Source of the DNA: an uncultured Bacteroidia bacterium
Lineage (GTDB): Bacteria; Bacteroidota; Bacteroidia; NS11-12g; UBA955
DNA: 50,100 nucleotides
Direction: 5' to 3'
Assembly: GCA_938086785.1 (NCBI GenBank)
Contig: CALKCM010000019.1
Coordinates: forward strand, 1 to 50,100
The notes beneath the pieces were generated by a model. It had not been told where the DNA came from. It did not search any database and was given only the letters and a program-made list of their open reading frames with translations. How positions within the stretch are numbered: position 1 is the first letter of the stretch; every line of letters begins with the position of its first letter. The translations under genes were made by a program, and so were the position numbers. This document shows, in pieces, positions 7,231-16,253 of this stretch.

Positions 7231-10200
7231 TCTTCTACTGCTATTCCTAGATTCCTAATTTCCTGCTCTGCTGCCTGTATCATTGCAGATAAATCAGTCA
7301 CTTTTCCTTTTAAAACAGCCAATTTCTCTTGAGCCAATTTCAATTGCTTTAGATGTGTTCCTGTAGCTCCGCTTGTGGTGGCATACATGGCCCAACTTGC
7401 TCCACTCATTAATTCTGTTAAGCCTTCGGTACGTTCTTTTTCGTAGGCATCCTTCAGCTTATCTCCGTACATTAATTGACTTGTTTCATCCCACTTGAGC
7501 TGCATTTCCTTGGCTTTAGCAATCATCTCAAAGGGAACTTTAGGAGCATAGGCTGCCTTTTTTAAAGCCGCAATACGTTTTTCTAATGCTCTAAAGTTAA
7601 TGCTCAGCACATCAATATCTTGACTGGTTTTTTGAATATCTAAGGTGGCTTGTGCCGCTTGTTTCGTACTCATGGTTTGAATGGTGTTGGGAATTATTTC
7701 TTTTACCTCAAAGGAAACTTGGTTCGAAGTAAACAGAACTTTGGCATTTTCAATAATCGTTATCTCTGCGGTATAGGTTCCTGGTCGCACTATGAAACCA
7801 GGCATGTTGGCCGCAGTGTTGGAGAGTACACGTAAGTCTGAATGTCTCAAGTCCCAAGTGGCTTTTTGCATCCCTTTTCCTGCAGAACCTCTCATGCGGC
7901 GTATTTCAATTCCCTCTGCATCCTTTATAGAAACAAGTGCATAAGCTCCCTGGTATTGCTTTTCAGTACGTAGGGTTTCTATATCTGTCAGTGGAAAATC
8001 TCCTTTAGTTTTTACGGCTTCAGCCTCTGCTTTCTCACGAATGGCTTTGGGACTTTCATGGCTGTTTTTTACCCAATAGTATATACTTGCTCCAAATACA
8101 GGATTGGGTTCTTGGTAATAATTAGCTCCTTGATTCCCATTCCCTCCTCGACCAATAGGGTTTCTTGTTTGGAATAGTTTGGCTCTTTTAATAGGCAGTA
8201 TCGCTACTTCTTTTTCATAGATTTCTGATGTGGCATCTCTCAAGGGAGCATAATTGTCTAAAATAGAAAATCCCCGTCCAAAAGTGGCTAAAACCAAGTC
8301 ATTTTCTCTTTCCTGTATTTCCATATCCATGATAGCAATAGGCGGCAGCCCGCCCTTTAACTGTCCCCACCATTTTCCATGATCTGTACTTACAAAAACA
8401 CCAAACTCTGTACCCACAAAAAGAAGGTCCGATGCTTTATAATCTTGCGCCAAGCATTTGATGCTTCCATTTTTTGGAAGGTTGGATGAAATGTTCTGCC
8501 ATTTGTTTCCATTATCCTTGGATACGTATATGTAAGGGTTAAAATCACCATCTTTATGATTATCCCAGCTTGCATACAAAGTGTTCTTATCAAACTTAGA
8601 GAAATGCACGCTGCTAATGGCTGCAAAATCGGGTAAGCCTGCTGGTCTATTGGTTTTGTTCCATGTGCTTCCACCATCGCTGCTTAATTGAATGAGTCCA
8701 TCATCGGTACCAGCTGCCAACAAATTGGCGTCCAATCGACTCTCATCAAAATAGATAATGGTTCCATACATACTTACACTTTGATCCTTCGCTACCGCAT
8801 CTGGTCCCCAATGTCTATCCATTACCTTTAATGTATTGCGATCCATGTTTTTGCTTAAATCACCGCTAATTAAGGTCCAGTTGTTTCCGTAATCTGTGCT
8901 TTTAAATACTTTATTTGCACAGTAGTAAAGGACTTTGGGGTTGTGATTGCTAATAAGGAGGGGAGCATCCCAATTCCATCGCATGGCCTCCGAATCTGTT
9001 GGTTTTAATTGCGTAATATTTCCAGTTTTCTTATCGTAGCGAACCAAACCGCCGTATTGCCATTGGCTGTATACAATATCTGGATTTGTGGGATCAATTT
9101 GAGATTTAAACCCGTCTCCACCCACGGTAATAAACCAATCAGAATTAGGGATTCCACTGGAACTTGTATTTGCGCTAGGCCCGCCCAAGGTATTGTTATC
9201 TTGGGTTCCACCATATACATTATAGAATGGATAGTCATTGTCTATACCAACCCTGTAAAATTGGGTCAAAGGCAAATTGTCCTTAAAATCATAGGTTCGT
9301 CCATTGTCAAAGGTTTCGTACAAACCCCCGTCGCAACCGATGCGCCAGTGTTTGGTGTTGTTTGGATTAATCCAAATGGCATGATTATCTACATGCTTGT
9401 CCTTTGAGGGTACCCGAGAAACTGTTTTTCCTCCATCTTTAGACCAATGCATATAGGTGTCCATAATAAAGATGCGATCTTCATCTATGGGATCCGACAT
9501 GAGTTCTTGGTAGTAATTTCCAGAAGTATACATCCCGTTTGTTTTACTCCAGGATTCGCCTTTATCTATGCTCACAAATAATCCACCGGCTTTTCCTTCG
9601 GTTTCTACCATGCAGTATAGTTTCTCGCTCGATTGCGCAGCAAAGCACATTGCTATTCGACCTTTATCGCCAGAAGGTAGTCCAACATTTATAGCCTTCC
9701 ATGTTTTGCCACCATCCGTACTTTTAAACAAACCGCTCTCTGGGCCGCCTCCCATGTATGTCCACTGTCTGCGCTCTCTTTGGTGAAAAGCAGCATAGAT
9801 AATCTCTGGATTATTGGGGTCTAAATGTACTTCATTGCACCCCGTATACTCACTTACATATTTGATGCGCTCCCAGCTTTGACCTCCGTTAGTGGTTTTG
9901 TACAAGCCTCTCTCTCCGCCCTTGTTCCAGACCGGGCCATAAGCTGCTACATATACAATGTTAGAATGGGTAGGATGAATTTTAATCATACCTATATGCT
10001 GGCTTTCTTTAAGCCCCATATTTTTAAAGGATTTTCCTCCGTTTAAACTCAGGTAAACCCCATTTCCGTATCCCACACTTCGCTGGTTGTTATTCTCACC
10101 CGTTCCAACCCATACTTTTAAATGATCGTTTGGGTCTATGCTCACACAACCAATACTTTGGGTTCCATACGAATCAAAGATGGGTTTAAAAGTGGTTCCC

Positions 10201-10415
10201 GCATTATCCGTTTTCCAAACTCCACTATAGGCTGCTGCCACATAATAGGTATTTATGTCTGTGGGGTCGGTAACTAAATCTACAATTCTTCCGCTGGTTA
10301 TGGCAGGTCCAATATTTCTAAACTTCATGCTGTTCAATACCGATGAAGGAATGGTGTCTTGAGCATAAATACTACTTGAGATAAAGAGTAAAAGGAGTCC
10401 TAGAACATTTTTCAT
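7227..10415 (-). CDS. Secreted sortilin/BNR beta-propeller protein
   Basis: This protein of about 1062 residues has a signal peptide (MKNVLGLLLLFISSSIYAQ) and a long series of Asp-box/BNR motifs: NGGKSF, TNGGQSW, TDGGKTW, DKGESW, DYGNNW, SDGGSTW, KDNGNKW and TDHGKWW. This indicates two propellers of the VPS10/sortilin type, annotated in Bacteroidota as 'glycosyl hydrolase'. The C-terminal 250 residues are helical and charged. I see no T9SS sorting domain. No catalytic residues are claimed; the family is often a binding scaffold. The longest open frame begins with a TTG that is part of the promoter box, so the ATG at 10415 is the better start. Confidence 0.88.
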   Translation of the reverse strand: MKNVLGLLLLFISSSIYAQDTIPSSVLNSMKFRNIGPAITSGRIVDLVTDPTDINTYYVAAAYSGVWKTDNAGTTFKPIFDSYGTQSIGCVSIDPNDHLKVWVGTGENNNQRSVGYGNGVYLSLNGGKSFKNMGLKESQHIGMIKIHPTHSNIVYVAAYGPVWNKGGERGLYKTTNGGQSWERIKYVSEYTGCNEVHLDPNNPEIIYAAFHQRERRQWTYMGGGPESGLFKSTDGGKTWKAINVGLPSGDKGRIAMCFAAQSSEKLYCMVETEGKAGGLFVSIDKGESWSKTNGMYTSGNYYQELMSDPIDEDRIFIMDTYMHWSKDGGKTVSRVPSKDKHVDNHAIWINPNNTKHWRIGCDGGLYETFDNGRTYDFKDNLPLTQFYRVGIDNDYPFYNVYGGTQDNNTLGGPSANTSSSGIPNSDWFITVGGDGFKSQIDPTNPDIVYSQWQYGGLVRYDKKTGNITQLKPTDSEAMRWNWDAPLLISNHNPKVLYYCANKVFKSTDYGNNWTLISGDLSKNMDRNTLKVMDRHWGPDAVAKDQSVSMYGTIIYFDESRLDANLLAAGTDDGLIQLSSDGGSTWNKTNRPAGLPDFAAISSVHFSKFDKNTLYASWDNHKDGDFNPYIYVSKDNGNKWQNISSNLPKNGSIKCLAQDYKASDLLFVGTEFGVFVSTDHGKWWGQLKGGLPPIAIMDMEIQERENDLVLATFGRGFSILDNYAPLRDATSEIYEKEVAILPIKRAKLFQTRNPIGRGGNGNQGANYYQEPNPVFGASIYYWVKNSHESPKAIREKAEAEAVKTKGDFPLTDIETLRTEKQYQGAYALVSIKDAEGIEIRRMRGSAGKGMQKATWDLRHSDLRVLSNTAANMPGFIVRPGTYTAEITIIENAKVLFTSNQVSFEVKEIIPNTIQTMSTKQAAQATLDIQKTSQDIDVLSINFRALEKRIAALKKAAYAPKVPFEMIAKAKEMQLKWDETSQLMYGDKLKDAYEKERTEGLTELMSGASWAMYATTSGATGTHLKQLKLAQEKLAVLKGKVTDLSAMIQAAEQEIRNLGIAVED

Positions 10416-10421
10416 ATTTGG

Positions 10422-10429
10422 CAAATGTA
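10422..10429 (-). promoter_or_regulatory. -7 promoter box TACATTTG, 6 nt from ATG
   Basis: On the minus strand TACATTTG is followed by 6 nt and then the ATG at 10415. Transcription normally starts a few nucleotides after this box, so the message would be leaderless or nearly so. It also rules out the upstream TTG as start, since that codon is the 3' end of the box itself. Confidence 0.65.
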
Positions 10430-10571
10430 TTCAAATTTGAATGTACTAAAAAAGCATTCGTCTACTAATTAGAAATAAAATTGAATTTAGAGGATAAGTT
10501 CTCCGGTTTTATGCCAAAACCTTGGATAGTAATCACCCGTACTCTAAACTTTTCTCTCACCTCTTTTATGG

Positions 10572-10579
10572 TATATTTG
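10572..10579 (+). promoter_or_regulatory. -7 promoter box TATATTTG
   Basis: The box matches TAnnTTTG and sits inside the longest open frame of the glycosyltransferase that follows. The first in-frame ATG after it is at 10604 (24 nt) and the next at 10616. This argues that the TTG at 10481 is not the true start. Confidence 0.55.
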
Positions 10580-10603
10580 CAATGCTTAGCAATTACGAAT
10601 AGC

Positions 10604-12178
10604 ATGCTGCATTCGATGAAAACTAGTTATACTATCCCACACTTTTTTAAAAATAGAATTCATTGGCTGTTGTTTGGGATTATGCTAATTATTGCCTTGC
10701 TTACCTTTAAGCAATATGGCATGGGTTGGGATGAACCTCGGCAGAGGGAAATTGCAGAGGTGAATTATGCCTATGTTTTTAATGATCACCCGGCTCTGCT
10801 TACACTTAGTGATAGAAATTATGGGGTGGCTTTTGAGTTGCCTCTGTATATGATTGAGAGGGCTCTAGGTATGAATGATAGTCGTAAAACATATCTTATG
10901 CGACATTTACTCATTCATATTTTCTTTTTGTTTGGAGCCTTGTTTGCATTTCGCCTGATTGAATATCTATATAAGAATAAATGGCTAGCCTCTTTGGCAT
11001 TTTTACTTCTGGTATTGCATCCGCGCTTATACGGGCACTCTTTTTTTAATACAAAGGATATTCCATTTTTAAGCTTGTTTATTATCAGTATATTTTATGC
11101 TGTTAGGGCCTTGGATCTTAAATCCGTGAAGAGTTTTTTGATTCTTGGAATTTGTTGTGGGCTGCTCACTAATATGCGAATTATGGGTGTCATGGTTCCA
11201 GTTCTTGTATTAGTGCTTTTGACTATGGATGGCTTTGCAGCAAGAAAATGGAGGTTCACTGGTGTGTTGATTTTAGTATTTATCTCAACATTTGCAGGAG
11301 TGTTATACGGTTCTTGGCCATTTCTTTGGAATAACCCTATCGATAACTTTGCTTACGCCTTTGTTAGTATGTCTAAATACCCATGGTATGGGAAGGTGCT
11401 GTTTGAGGGGAACTTGATTAATGCCAATGAGATTCCCGCACGATATGCCCCAGTTTGGTTAGGAATAACCACTCCTATTATGTTCTTAGTCTTAATGATA
11501 ATGGGGGCAGCGATGTTGTTATTCCACTTTGTGCAAAAACCCTTGAAGCACATCAAAAACGGTTTGGGACGGCATAATTTAATGTTCTTGACCTTCGCAT
11601 TGGCACCTCTTTTGATGGTCGTATTGCTAAATTCTGTTTTGTACGATGGTTGGCGTCAGCTATTCTTCATCTATCCAAGTTTATGTTTTGTGGGTATCTA
11701 TGGTTTAAATTATCTGATAAAAAAAGAGATAATTTCGGGTAGAACGTTAGCTCTTGTTATTGTTCCTTTTTTGGCATTAACCACTTTTGAAATAGTTGGG
11801 AGTTTTCCATACCAACATGTGTATTTTAACAAAGCTTTTGTTTTTGAGGATAAGGGGTATGCACGTAAGAATTATGAAGCGGATTATTGGGGCGTGAGTT
11901 TTAAGAATGCCTTGGAAGAGGTTATGGCTATAGATAAAGACACGACTGTAAACTTTACTATGAGCAACCAGGCTGGTGTTTGGAATTACATGATGTTGCC
12001 GAAAAAACAGAGAGATAGAATACGATTTGTTCCAGCTCGCAGGGCCAAATATTTGATTACCAATTACCGCTGGCATCCGCAGGATTATACTGAACTGGAA
12101 AAGCAAAAGCTATTTGAGGTGACGGTTCAGGGCAATACCATTAATACTGTTTTTAGATTAGACCAGGGGATTAAATAA
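10604..12178 (+). CDS. GT-C family 39-type membrane glycosyltransferase
   Basis: This multi-pass membrane protein of about 524 residues is of the ArnT/PMT-like GT-C type. After the first membrane helix it carries GWDEPRQREIAEVNYAYVF, where the Asp-Glu pair matches the catalytic acidic motif in the first periplasmic loop of the superfamily. It then has FFNTKDIPFLSLF and at least nine hydrophobic helices, with a soluble C-terminal tail (about 410-524). Such enzymes use polyprenyl-phosphate sugars to glycosylate lipids or proteins on the periplasmic side. The open frame extends to a TTG at 10481, but the promoter box at 10572 favours ATG 10604 or 10616. A second GT-C gene follows after 88 nt with its own promoter. 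Confidence 0.85.
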   Translation: MLHSMKTSYTIPHFFKNRIHWLLFGIMLIIALLTFKQYGMGWDEPRQREIAEVNYAYVFNDHPALLTLSDRNYGVAFELPLYMIERALGMNDSRKTYLMRHLLIHIFFLFGALFAFRLIEYLYKNKWLASLAFLLLVLHPRLYGHSFFNTKDIPFLSLFIISIFYAVRALDLKSVKSFLILGICCGLLTNMRIMGVMVPVLVLVLLTMDGFAARKWRFTGVLILVFISTFAGVLYGSWPFLWNNPIDNFAYAFVSMSKYPWYGKVLFEGNLINANEIPARYAPVWLGITTPIMFLVLMIMGAAMLLFHFVQKPLKHIKNGLGRHNLMFLTFALAPLLMVVLLNSVLYDGWRQLFFIYPSLCFVGIYGLNYLIKKEIISGRTLALVIVPFLALTTFEIVGSFPYQHVYFNKAFVFEDKGYARKNYEADYWGVSFKNALEEVMAIDKDTTVNFTMSNQAGVWNYMMLPKKQRDRIRFVPARRAKYLITNYRWHPQDYTELEKQKLFEVTVQGNTINTVFRLDQGIK

Positions 12179-12181
12179 GTC

Positions 12182-12200
12182 AAATACCTCAAGGGTATTT
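12182..12200 (+). terminator. Hairpin after the first GT-C gene
   Basis: AAATACC (12182-12188) and GGTATTT (12194-12200) form a perfect 7-bp stem with a 5-nt loop, beginning 4 nt after the stop codon. There is no U-run after it, so it may be only a weak terminator or an mRNA-stabilising structure. Confidence 0.35.
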
Positions 12201-12250
12201 AAGGTATTCGAAATAAAAGAATATCCAAAACAAAGTTGTGCTCTCTCACT

Positions 12251-12258
12251 TATCTTTG
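12251..12258 (+). promoter_or_regulatory. -7 promoter box TATCTTTG, 8 nt from TTG start
   Basis: TATCTTTG matches TAnnTTTG and ends 8 nt before the TTG at 12267. The same 4-8 nt spacing recurs at seven other genes here, which supports TTG 12267 as the start and an almost leaderless transcript. Confidence 0.6.
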
Positions 12259-12266
12259 TTTGCATA

Positions 12267-13772
12267 TTGACCATTCTTTTTTACATAAGCTTAAGCCTGA
12301 GTATACTTCTTATGCTTGCCGCCTTTATTGCGGGGCTAAAGGGAAAAGAGAAACTCCGTGTCTTCCTTATCTTCTTTGGGGCATTTAGCATTTACTTGGG
12401 TGCCGCATTTTTAGACGATTTTGTAAATATATGGGATGAGCGCTTTCATGCCTTGGTGGCAAAAAACAGCATGAATCATCCTTTAAAACCGGGTTTATAT
12501 GCCAATCCTATTTTAGGCGATTTTACAGTAGCCTGGGATATGACGGCTGTTTGGCTTCATAAACAGCCATTGTTTACTTGGTTAATGGCACTTTCGTATA
12601 AGGCCTTTGGTGTAAACTATTGGGCAGGTCGCTTGCCGGCTGCTCTTCTTATGAGTGTGGTCTGTAGTTTTGGCTATTCTGTTATGGCGGAGCTTTTAAA
12701 TAAAAGAACTGCATTTTTGGGAGCTCTCCTGATGGTATACAGTTACTATTCGATGTCTTTGGTTTCTGGCCGACAGTTCATAGACCAAAATGACGCGCAA
12801 TTTGTAGGTTTTGTCTCTCTGGCTTTTTTTATGGCCGTGCGTTTTATACAGCATCAGAAAGGCTCTTGGCTTTTGGGTTCGGCTATACTCACTTCCTGCG
12901 CCATACTTACGAAATGGTTGCCTGGCTTGTATGCCTTTGGTTTCTTAAGCGTGATTTGGATTATGGGAAGGCCTTTTAAATTTGTATATCTGGTTCGGTA
13001 TTTGGCTATAGTTACTGTATTGGTTCTGCCATGGCAAATCTTTGCATATAAAAAGTATCCCAACCATTTTCTGCATGAGTTGAAGTTAAACTCAGCGCAT
13101 TTTACTGATGCGGTGGAAGGGCAAGTGCGCGATTGGGATTTTCATTTTCTGCAGTTTCCGCATCATTATGGGTATGCTATTTTAGCTCTTTTACTTTTTG
13201 GAATGATCCATTCGTTTGTTAAGCGGAATAGGATAGCTATGGCTGTTTCTATTTTAGTGGTCTTCGTTTTTGGCTTTTTTACCTTGGCTCAAACGCGCAT
13301 GCCCAGTTTTACGTATGTGGCCATGTCTGGGGTCATGTTTCTTTCCATATATTCTTTGCATGCCTTGCTAGCTTTAACCGATCGTGTAAAACCTTTGAGA
13401 GCCCTTGTTGCACTGTTCTTTATACTAACCGCCTATGAAAACTTTCATTATGATGATTTAAAAAAGAATTTTGATCGAGAGGGACCGCAGAGCTATTACC
13501 GAAATGGTCTGGTTGCAAATAAACGTTGGTTCAAAAAACAATACCTGAGCAGTAGAGATGTGGTTTTTAACCTTCCGCGAAGAACCTATGTGGAGCTAAT
13601 GTTCTATACCGATGCTGCTGCTTATCCTTATTGGCCAGAAAAAGAAGATTTAGAAAAGGTGGAGGAAGCAGGTGTTAATCTATATATCTATAAAGGTGTT
13701 TCGGATACTTTGCCCCATCAATTACCAAAACATGCAAAGCTGCTGGTGGGTGATTTAAAATACTTTGAATAG
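12267..13772 (+). CDS. GT-C ArnT-like membrane glycosyltransferase
   Basis: This 501-residue multi-pass protein has a clear ArnT/PMT_2-like N-terminal half. The first helix is followed by a short helix, then NIWDERFHALVAKNSMNHPL, with the acidic Asp-Glu motif, and LHKQPLFTWLMALSYKAFGVNYWAGRLPAAL, the conserved second periplasmic motif. About eleven hydrophobic helices are visible, and the last 120 residues look soluble. It probably transfers a sugar from a polyprenyl-phosphate carrier to lipid, glycan or protein in the periplasm; the acceptor is unknown. The TTG start at 12267 is supported by the promoter spacing. The next in-frame ATG would delete most of the first helix. Confidence 0.88.
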   Translation: MTILFYISLSLSILLMLAAFIAGLKGKEKLRVFLIFFGAFSIYLGAAFLDDFVNIWDERFHALVAKNSMNHPLKPGLYANPILGDFTVAWDMTAVWLHKQPLFTWLMALSYKAFGVNYWAGRLPAALLMSVVCSFGYSVMAELLNKRTAFLGALLMVYSYYSMSLVSGRQFIDQNDAQFVGFVSLAFFMAVRFIQHQKGSWLLGSAILTSCAILTKWLPGLYAFGFLSVIWIMGRPFKFVYLVRYLAIVTVLVLPWQIFAYKKYPNHFLHELKLNSAHFTDAVEGQVRDWDFHFLQFPHHYGYAILALLLFGMIHSFVKRNRIAMAVSILVVFVFGFFTLAQTRMPSFTYVAMSGVMFLSIYSLHALLALTDRVKPLRALVALFFILTAYENFHYDDLKKNFDREGPQSYYRNGLVANKRWFKKQYLSSRDVVFNLPRRTYVELMFYTDAAAYPYWPEKEDLEKVEEAGVNLYIYKGVSDTLPHQLPKHAKLLVGDLKYFE

Positions 13773-13804
13773 GGGAATCCTAAAATCTAAATTGTCAAGA
13801 AATT

Positions 13805-15445
13805 TTAGCAATAATTGGCTACTAAAGGTATAATTCGGCCTCGGCCAAAGGCTTTTGATGTGATTCGCAATATTGGAGGGGATTGAAAGCGCTTAAACTC
13901 GCTTCCATTGACTAAGGCTATTGTTTTCTCAACAGTTTTGGAGTCGTAACCCAAGGACTTGATTTCCCAAGGTCCTTTTTGCTCTTCTATATACAAATTC
14001 AATATTTCATCCAAGGTGGAGTAATCTGGCAATGAATCAGAATCCTTTTGATCTGGTCTTAGCTCAGCACTTGGTGCTTTATTAATGATTTCGTTTGGAA
14101 TAATCTCTTGATCTCTATTGATGTATTGCGCTAGTGCATATACTTTGGTTTTGTACACATCGCCAATGGGGGAGAGACTTCCACACATATCTCCATAAAG
14201 GGTGCTATAGCCTACGGCTATTTCACTTTTATTGCTGGTGTTTAAGAGTATATGGCCATGCTTATTGCTTAAGGCCATGAGAATAACTCCTCGGGCTCTG
14301 GCCTGAAGGTTTTCTTCGGTCGTGTCAAATTCTGTGCCTTCAAAATGGGGTTCCAAGCTTTTAACATAGCTGTTGTACACATTTTTAATGGGAATAGTGA
14401 TGTGTGGATTCCCTAAATTTTTGGAGAGCTGTTCTGCATCTTTAACACTTCCTGAACTGCTGAACTTGCTAGGCATGAGTACCGGATGAACCTTATCTCC
14501 TCCCAAGGCAGTTGATGTTAAGGCTTGAACTACAGCACTATCTATACCTCCGCTGCTACCAAGAGTAGCTGTTTTAAAGTTCATTTTCTTGAAATAATCC
14601 TTAATACCAAAGACCAAGGCATCGTGAATGAGCTTGATTTCTTCTGCTTCAGGGTTGGTTTCGTCTTCCGAAGCGTTGGTAATTTCACCATTTTTAAAAT
14701 GGATGTATTGCACGTCTTCTTTAAAAGTGTCTAGCGTACTTACTTTCTCGCCTTTGCCATTAACTACACAGCTGCTTCCATCAAATATAAGATCGCTATG
14801 CGCCCCTACTTGGTTCACATAAACAATGGGGGAATTAAAACGTTTGGTGTTTCCTTCGAGGACTTTATTTCTTATTTTTTGCTTACCAATGCAAAAGGGT
14901 GAAGCGCTCGGATTAATAATTAATTGAGCTCCATTCACACTTAGGTGACTGGCAGGACTTTTTTCATACTCAAAGGTGTTGTATTTATCCCACATGTCTT
15001 CGCATATGGTAATGCCTATCTTAACTCCTTTATAGTCGATTACGCGATGTTCTCGATTGGGTTCAAAGTATCTGGACTCATTAAAAATATCGTAGGAGGG
15101 TAGCAAGGTTTTTTTAACGGTATCTTCAATTCTTCCGTCTCTCATAAAACAAGCTACATTATGCAATTGCCTTCCTGTGGAATAGGTACTTGTGCCAATG
15201 CCACCAACAATGGCTGCAATGCCTTGGCAACTTTGGGCAACCATCTCTAATCCTTGCTCACATTTTTCGATGAACCAAGGGAAATCAAGTAAATCGTCTG
15301 GAGGATATCCGCAAACAGCGAGTTCAGAGAAAACAACCAAATCTGCACCGGCTTGTTTTGCCTCGTGAATGGTGTCTGCAATTTTTTGAGTATTATTTTC
15401 TATGTCGCCAATTTTATAATTGAGCTGAGCAACACATATTTTCAT
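13805..15445 (-). CDS. nadE: Glutamine-dependent NAD+ synthetase
   Basis: This 546-residue, two-domain enzyme makes NAD+ from deamido-NAD+, ATP and glutamine. The N-terminal nitrilase-type glutaminase domain (about 1-260) shows the Glu-Lys-Cys triad: Glu in VVFSELAVCGYPPDDL, Lys in VKKTLLPSYDIFNESRYFE, and Cys in ITICEDMWD. The C-terminal synthetase domain has the PP-loop LGSSGGIDSAVVQAL near residue 292 and GDMCGSLSPIGDVYKTKVY. The length is normal for the short glutamine-dependent bacterial form. It is followed on the same strand, upstream, by the PorT-like gene, whose stop is 20 nt before this ATG. nadE next to gldB is a familiar arrangement in Flavobacteriia. Confidence 0.97.
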   Translation of the reverse strand: MKICVAQLNYKIGDIENNTQKIADTIHEAKQAGADLVVFSELAVCGYPPDDLLDFPWFIEKCEQGLEMVAQSCQGIAAIVGGIGTSTYSTGRQLHNVACFMRDGRIEDTVKKTLLPSYDIFNESRYFEPNREHRVIDYKGVKIGITICEDMWDKYNTFEYEKSPASHLSVNGAQLIINPSASPFCIGKQKIRNKVLEGNTKRFNSPIVYVNQVGAHSDLIFDGSSCVVNGKGEKVSTLDTFKEDVQYIHFKNGEITNASEDETNPEAEEIKLIHDALVFGIKDYFKKMNFKTATLGSSGGIDSAVVQALTSTALGGDKVHPVLMPSKFSSSGSVKDAEQLSKNLGNPHITIPIKNVYNSYVKSLEPHFEGTEFDTTEENLQARARGVILMALSNKHGHILLNTSNKSEIAVGYSTLYGDMCGSLSPIGDVYKTKVYALAQYINRDQEIIPNEIINKAPSAELRPDQKDSDSLPDYSTLDEILNLYIEEQKGPWEIKSLGYDSKTVEKTIALVNGSEFKRFQSPPILRITSKAFGRGRIIPLVANYC

Positions 15446-15451
15446 CGGGGG

Positions 15452-15459
15452 CTAAGATA
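15452..15459 (-). promoter_or_regulatory. Near-consensus -7 box TATCTTAG before nadE
   Basis: On the minus strand TATCTTAG differs from TAnnTTTG in one position and ends 6 nt before the nadE ATG. This is the spacing seen at several exact boxes in the window. nadE may therefore have its own promoter besides read-through from the barrel gene. Confidence 0.35.
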
Positions 15460-15465
15460 AGTGCT

Positions 15466-16245
15466 TTAAAAGAATACACCTAAGTTAAGGGCTAAATAAT
15501 TGGTTCTAGCCTTAAACTTATCATCTAAAAATTGATCAACCAGTCCATTATTAAATTGCAAACCAACATTTAGCATTGTTTTGCCGCTTATTTTAGCTTC
15601 AATTCCTGCACCAACAATAAGACCTACTCTTACAGGAAGGTAATTGTCTTTAAATACGCCTTCTTCTTGATCGTTGCCGTTAAAGTCGAGCTCATCATTG
15701 CTTGAAGCATTGGGTGTGTGGCTGTTTCCATCGCTGTAATATTCCTCATTAGTGGAGGTAGAAAGTCGTGTAGAATAGGCCACTCCGGGGGCAAAACCAA
15801 AGGACCCATAATAATGCAAGTTGCCAATGGCATTGCTTCTTAATTTAAGACTTATGGGAATTTGTATCATTTGGCTCTTGTATTTAAAAACCACATCGGT
15901 GAATTCTCTTTCAGGGTTTGTGCCATCCTTAATAAATAAAGATTTGCTTGATTCCAACTTGGAGGAAAGTGTGGTGATGTTAAATTCTGTACTTAACCAA
16001 TAATTTGGATTTTTAGCAATATTAAAATCAACCATAACACCATACCCTATGCTTATGGGTAATCCTTTTGATTCGAGTGAACCTTGAAGTACTTTAGCCC
16101 AGTTAAACGTAGGACTGAACTTTAATCCAATGCGCACTTTTTGTGGCGTTTCAGTGGGTGAACTGGTTTGGGCAGTGACCGTGCTGAAGGCTAAGAAAAA
16201 AAAGCTGAGTAAAAAGCTTATTCTGATGTTATTTTGTGTTCTCAT
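15466..16245 (-). CDS. PorT-like outer-membrane beta-barrel protein
   Basis: This protein of about 259 residues has a signal peptide (MRTQNNIRISFLLSFFFLAFSTVTAQ) and alternating amphipathic strands ending in NYLALNLGVFF, a terminal aromatic as expected of outer-membrane barrels. The pattern fits the OMP_b-brl_2/PorT family, eight-stranded barrels common in Bacteroidota. True PorT/SprT is a T9SS component, but I cannot tell whether this is that protein or a paralogue. The longest frame runs to 16311, but its extra 22 residues overlap gldB and lie upstream of the promoter box at 16262-16269, so the ATG at 16245 is preferred. It is divergent from gldB with only 8 nt between start codons. Confidence 0.82.
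   Translation of the reverse strand: MRTQNNIRISFLLSFFFLAFSTVTAQTSSPTETPQKVRIGLKFSPTFNWAKVLQGSLESKGLPISIGYGVMVDFNIAKNPNYWLSTEFNITTLSSKLESSKSLFIKDGTNPEREFTDVVFKYKSQMIQIPISLKLRSNAIGNLHYYGSFGFAPGVAYSTRLSTSTNEEYYSDGNSHTPNASSNDELDFNGNDQEEGVFKDNYLPVRVGLIVGAGIEAKISGKTMLNVGLQFNNGLVDQFLDDKFKARTNYLALNLGVFF
16229..16236 (+). promoter_or_regulatory. Possible gldB -7 box TTATTTTG
   Basis: TTATTTTG ends 17 nt before the gldB ATG and lies inside the first codons of the opposing barrel gene. It is one base from TAnnTTTG, or a TA-n-TTTG with one spacer base missing. It faces the barrel gene's box at 16262-16269. Confidence 0.35.
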
Positions 16246-16253
16246 ATATAACG

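Noticed and set aside
10481..10603. Upstream TTG start of the first GT-C gene
   Set aside because: The promoter box at 10572-10579 lies inside this extension, so those codons are unlikely to be translated.
13777..13812. Inverted repeat CTAAAAT / ATTTTAG between the second GT-C gene and nadE
   Set aside because: Long loop, AT-only arms and no T-run make it a weak terminator candidate at best; not listed as a feature.
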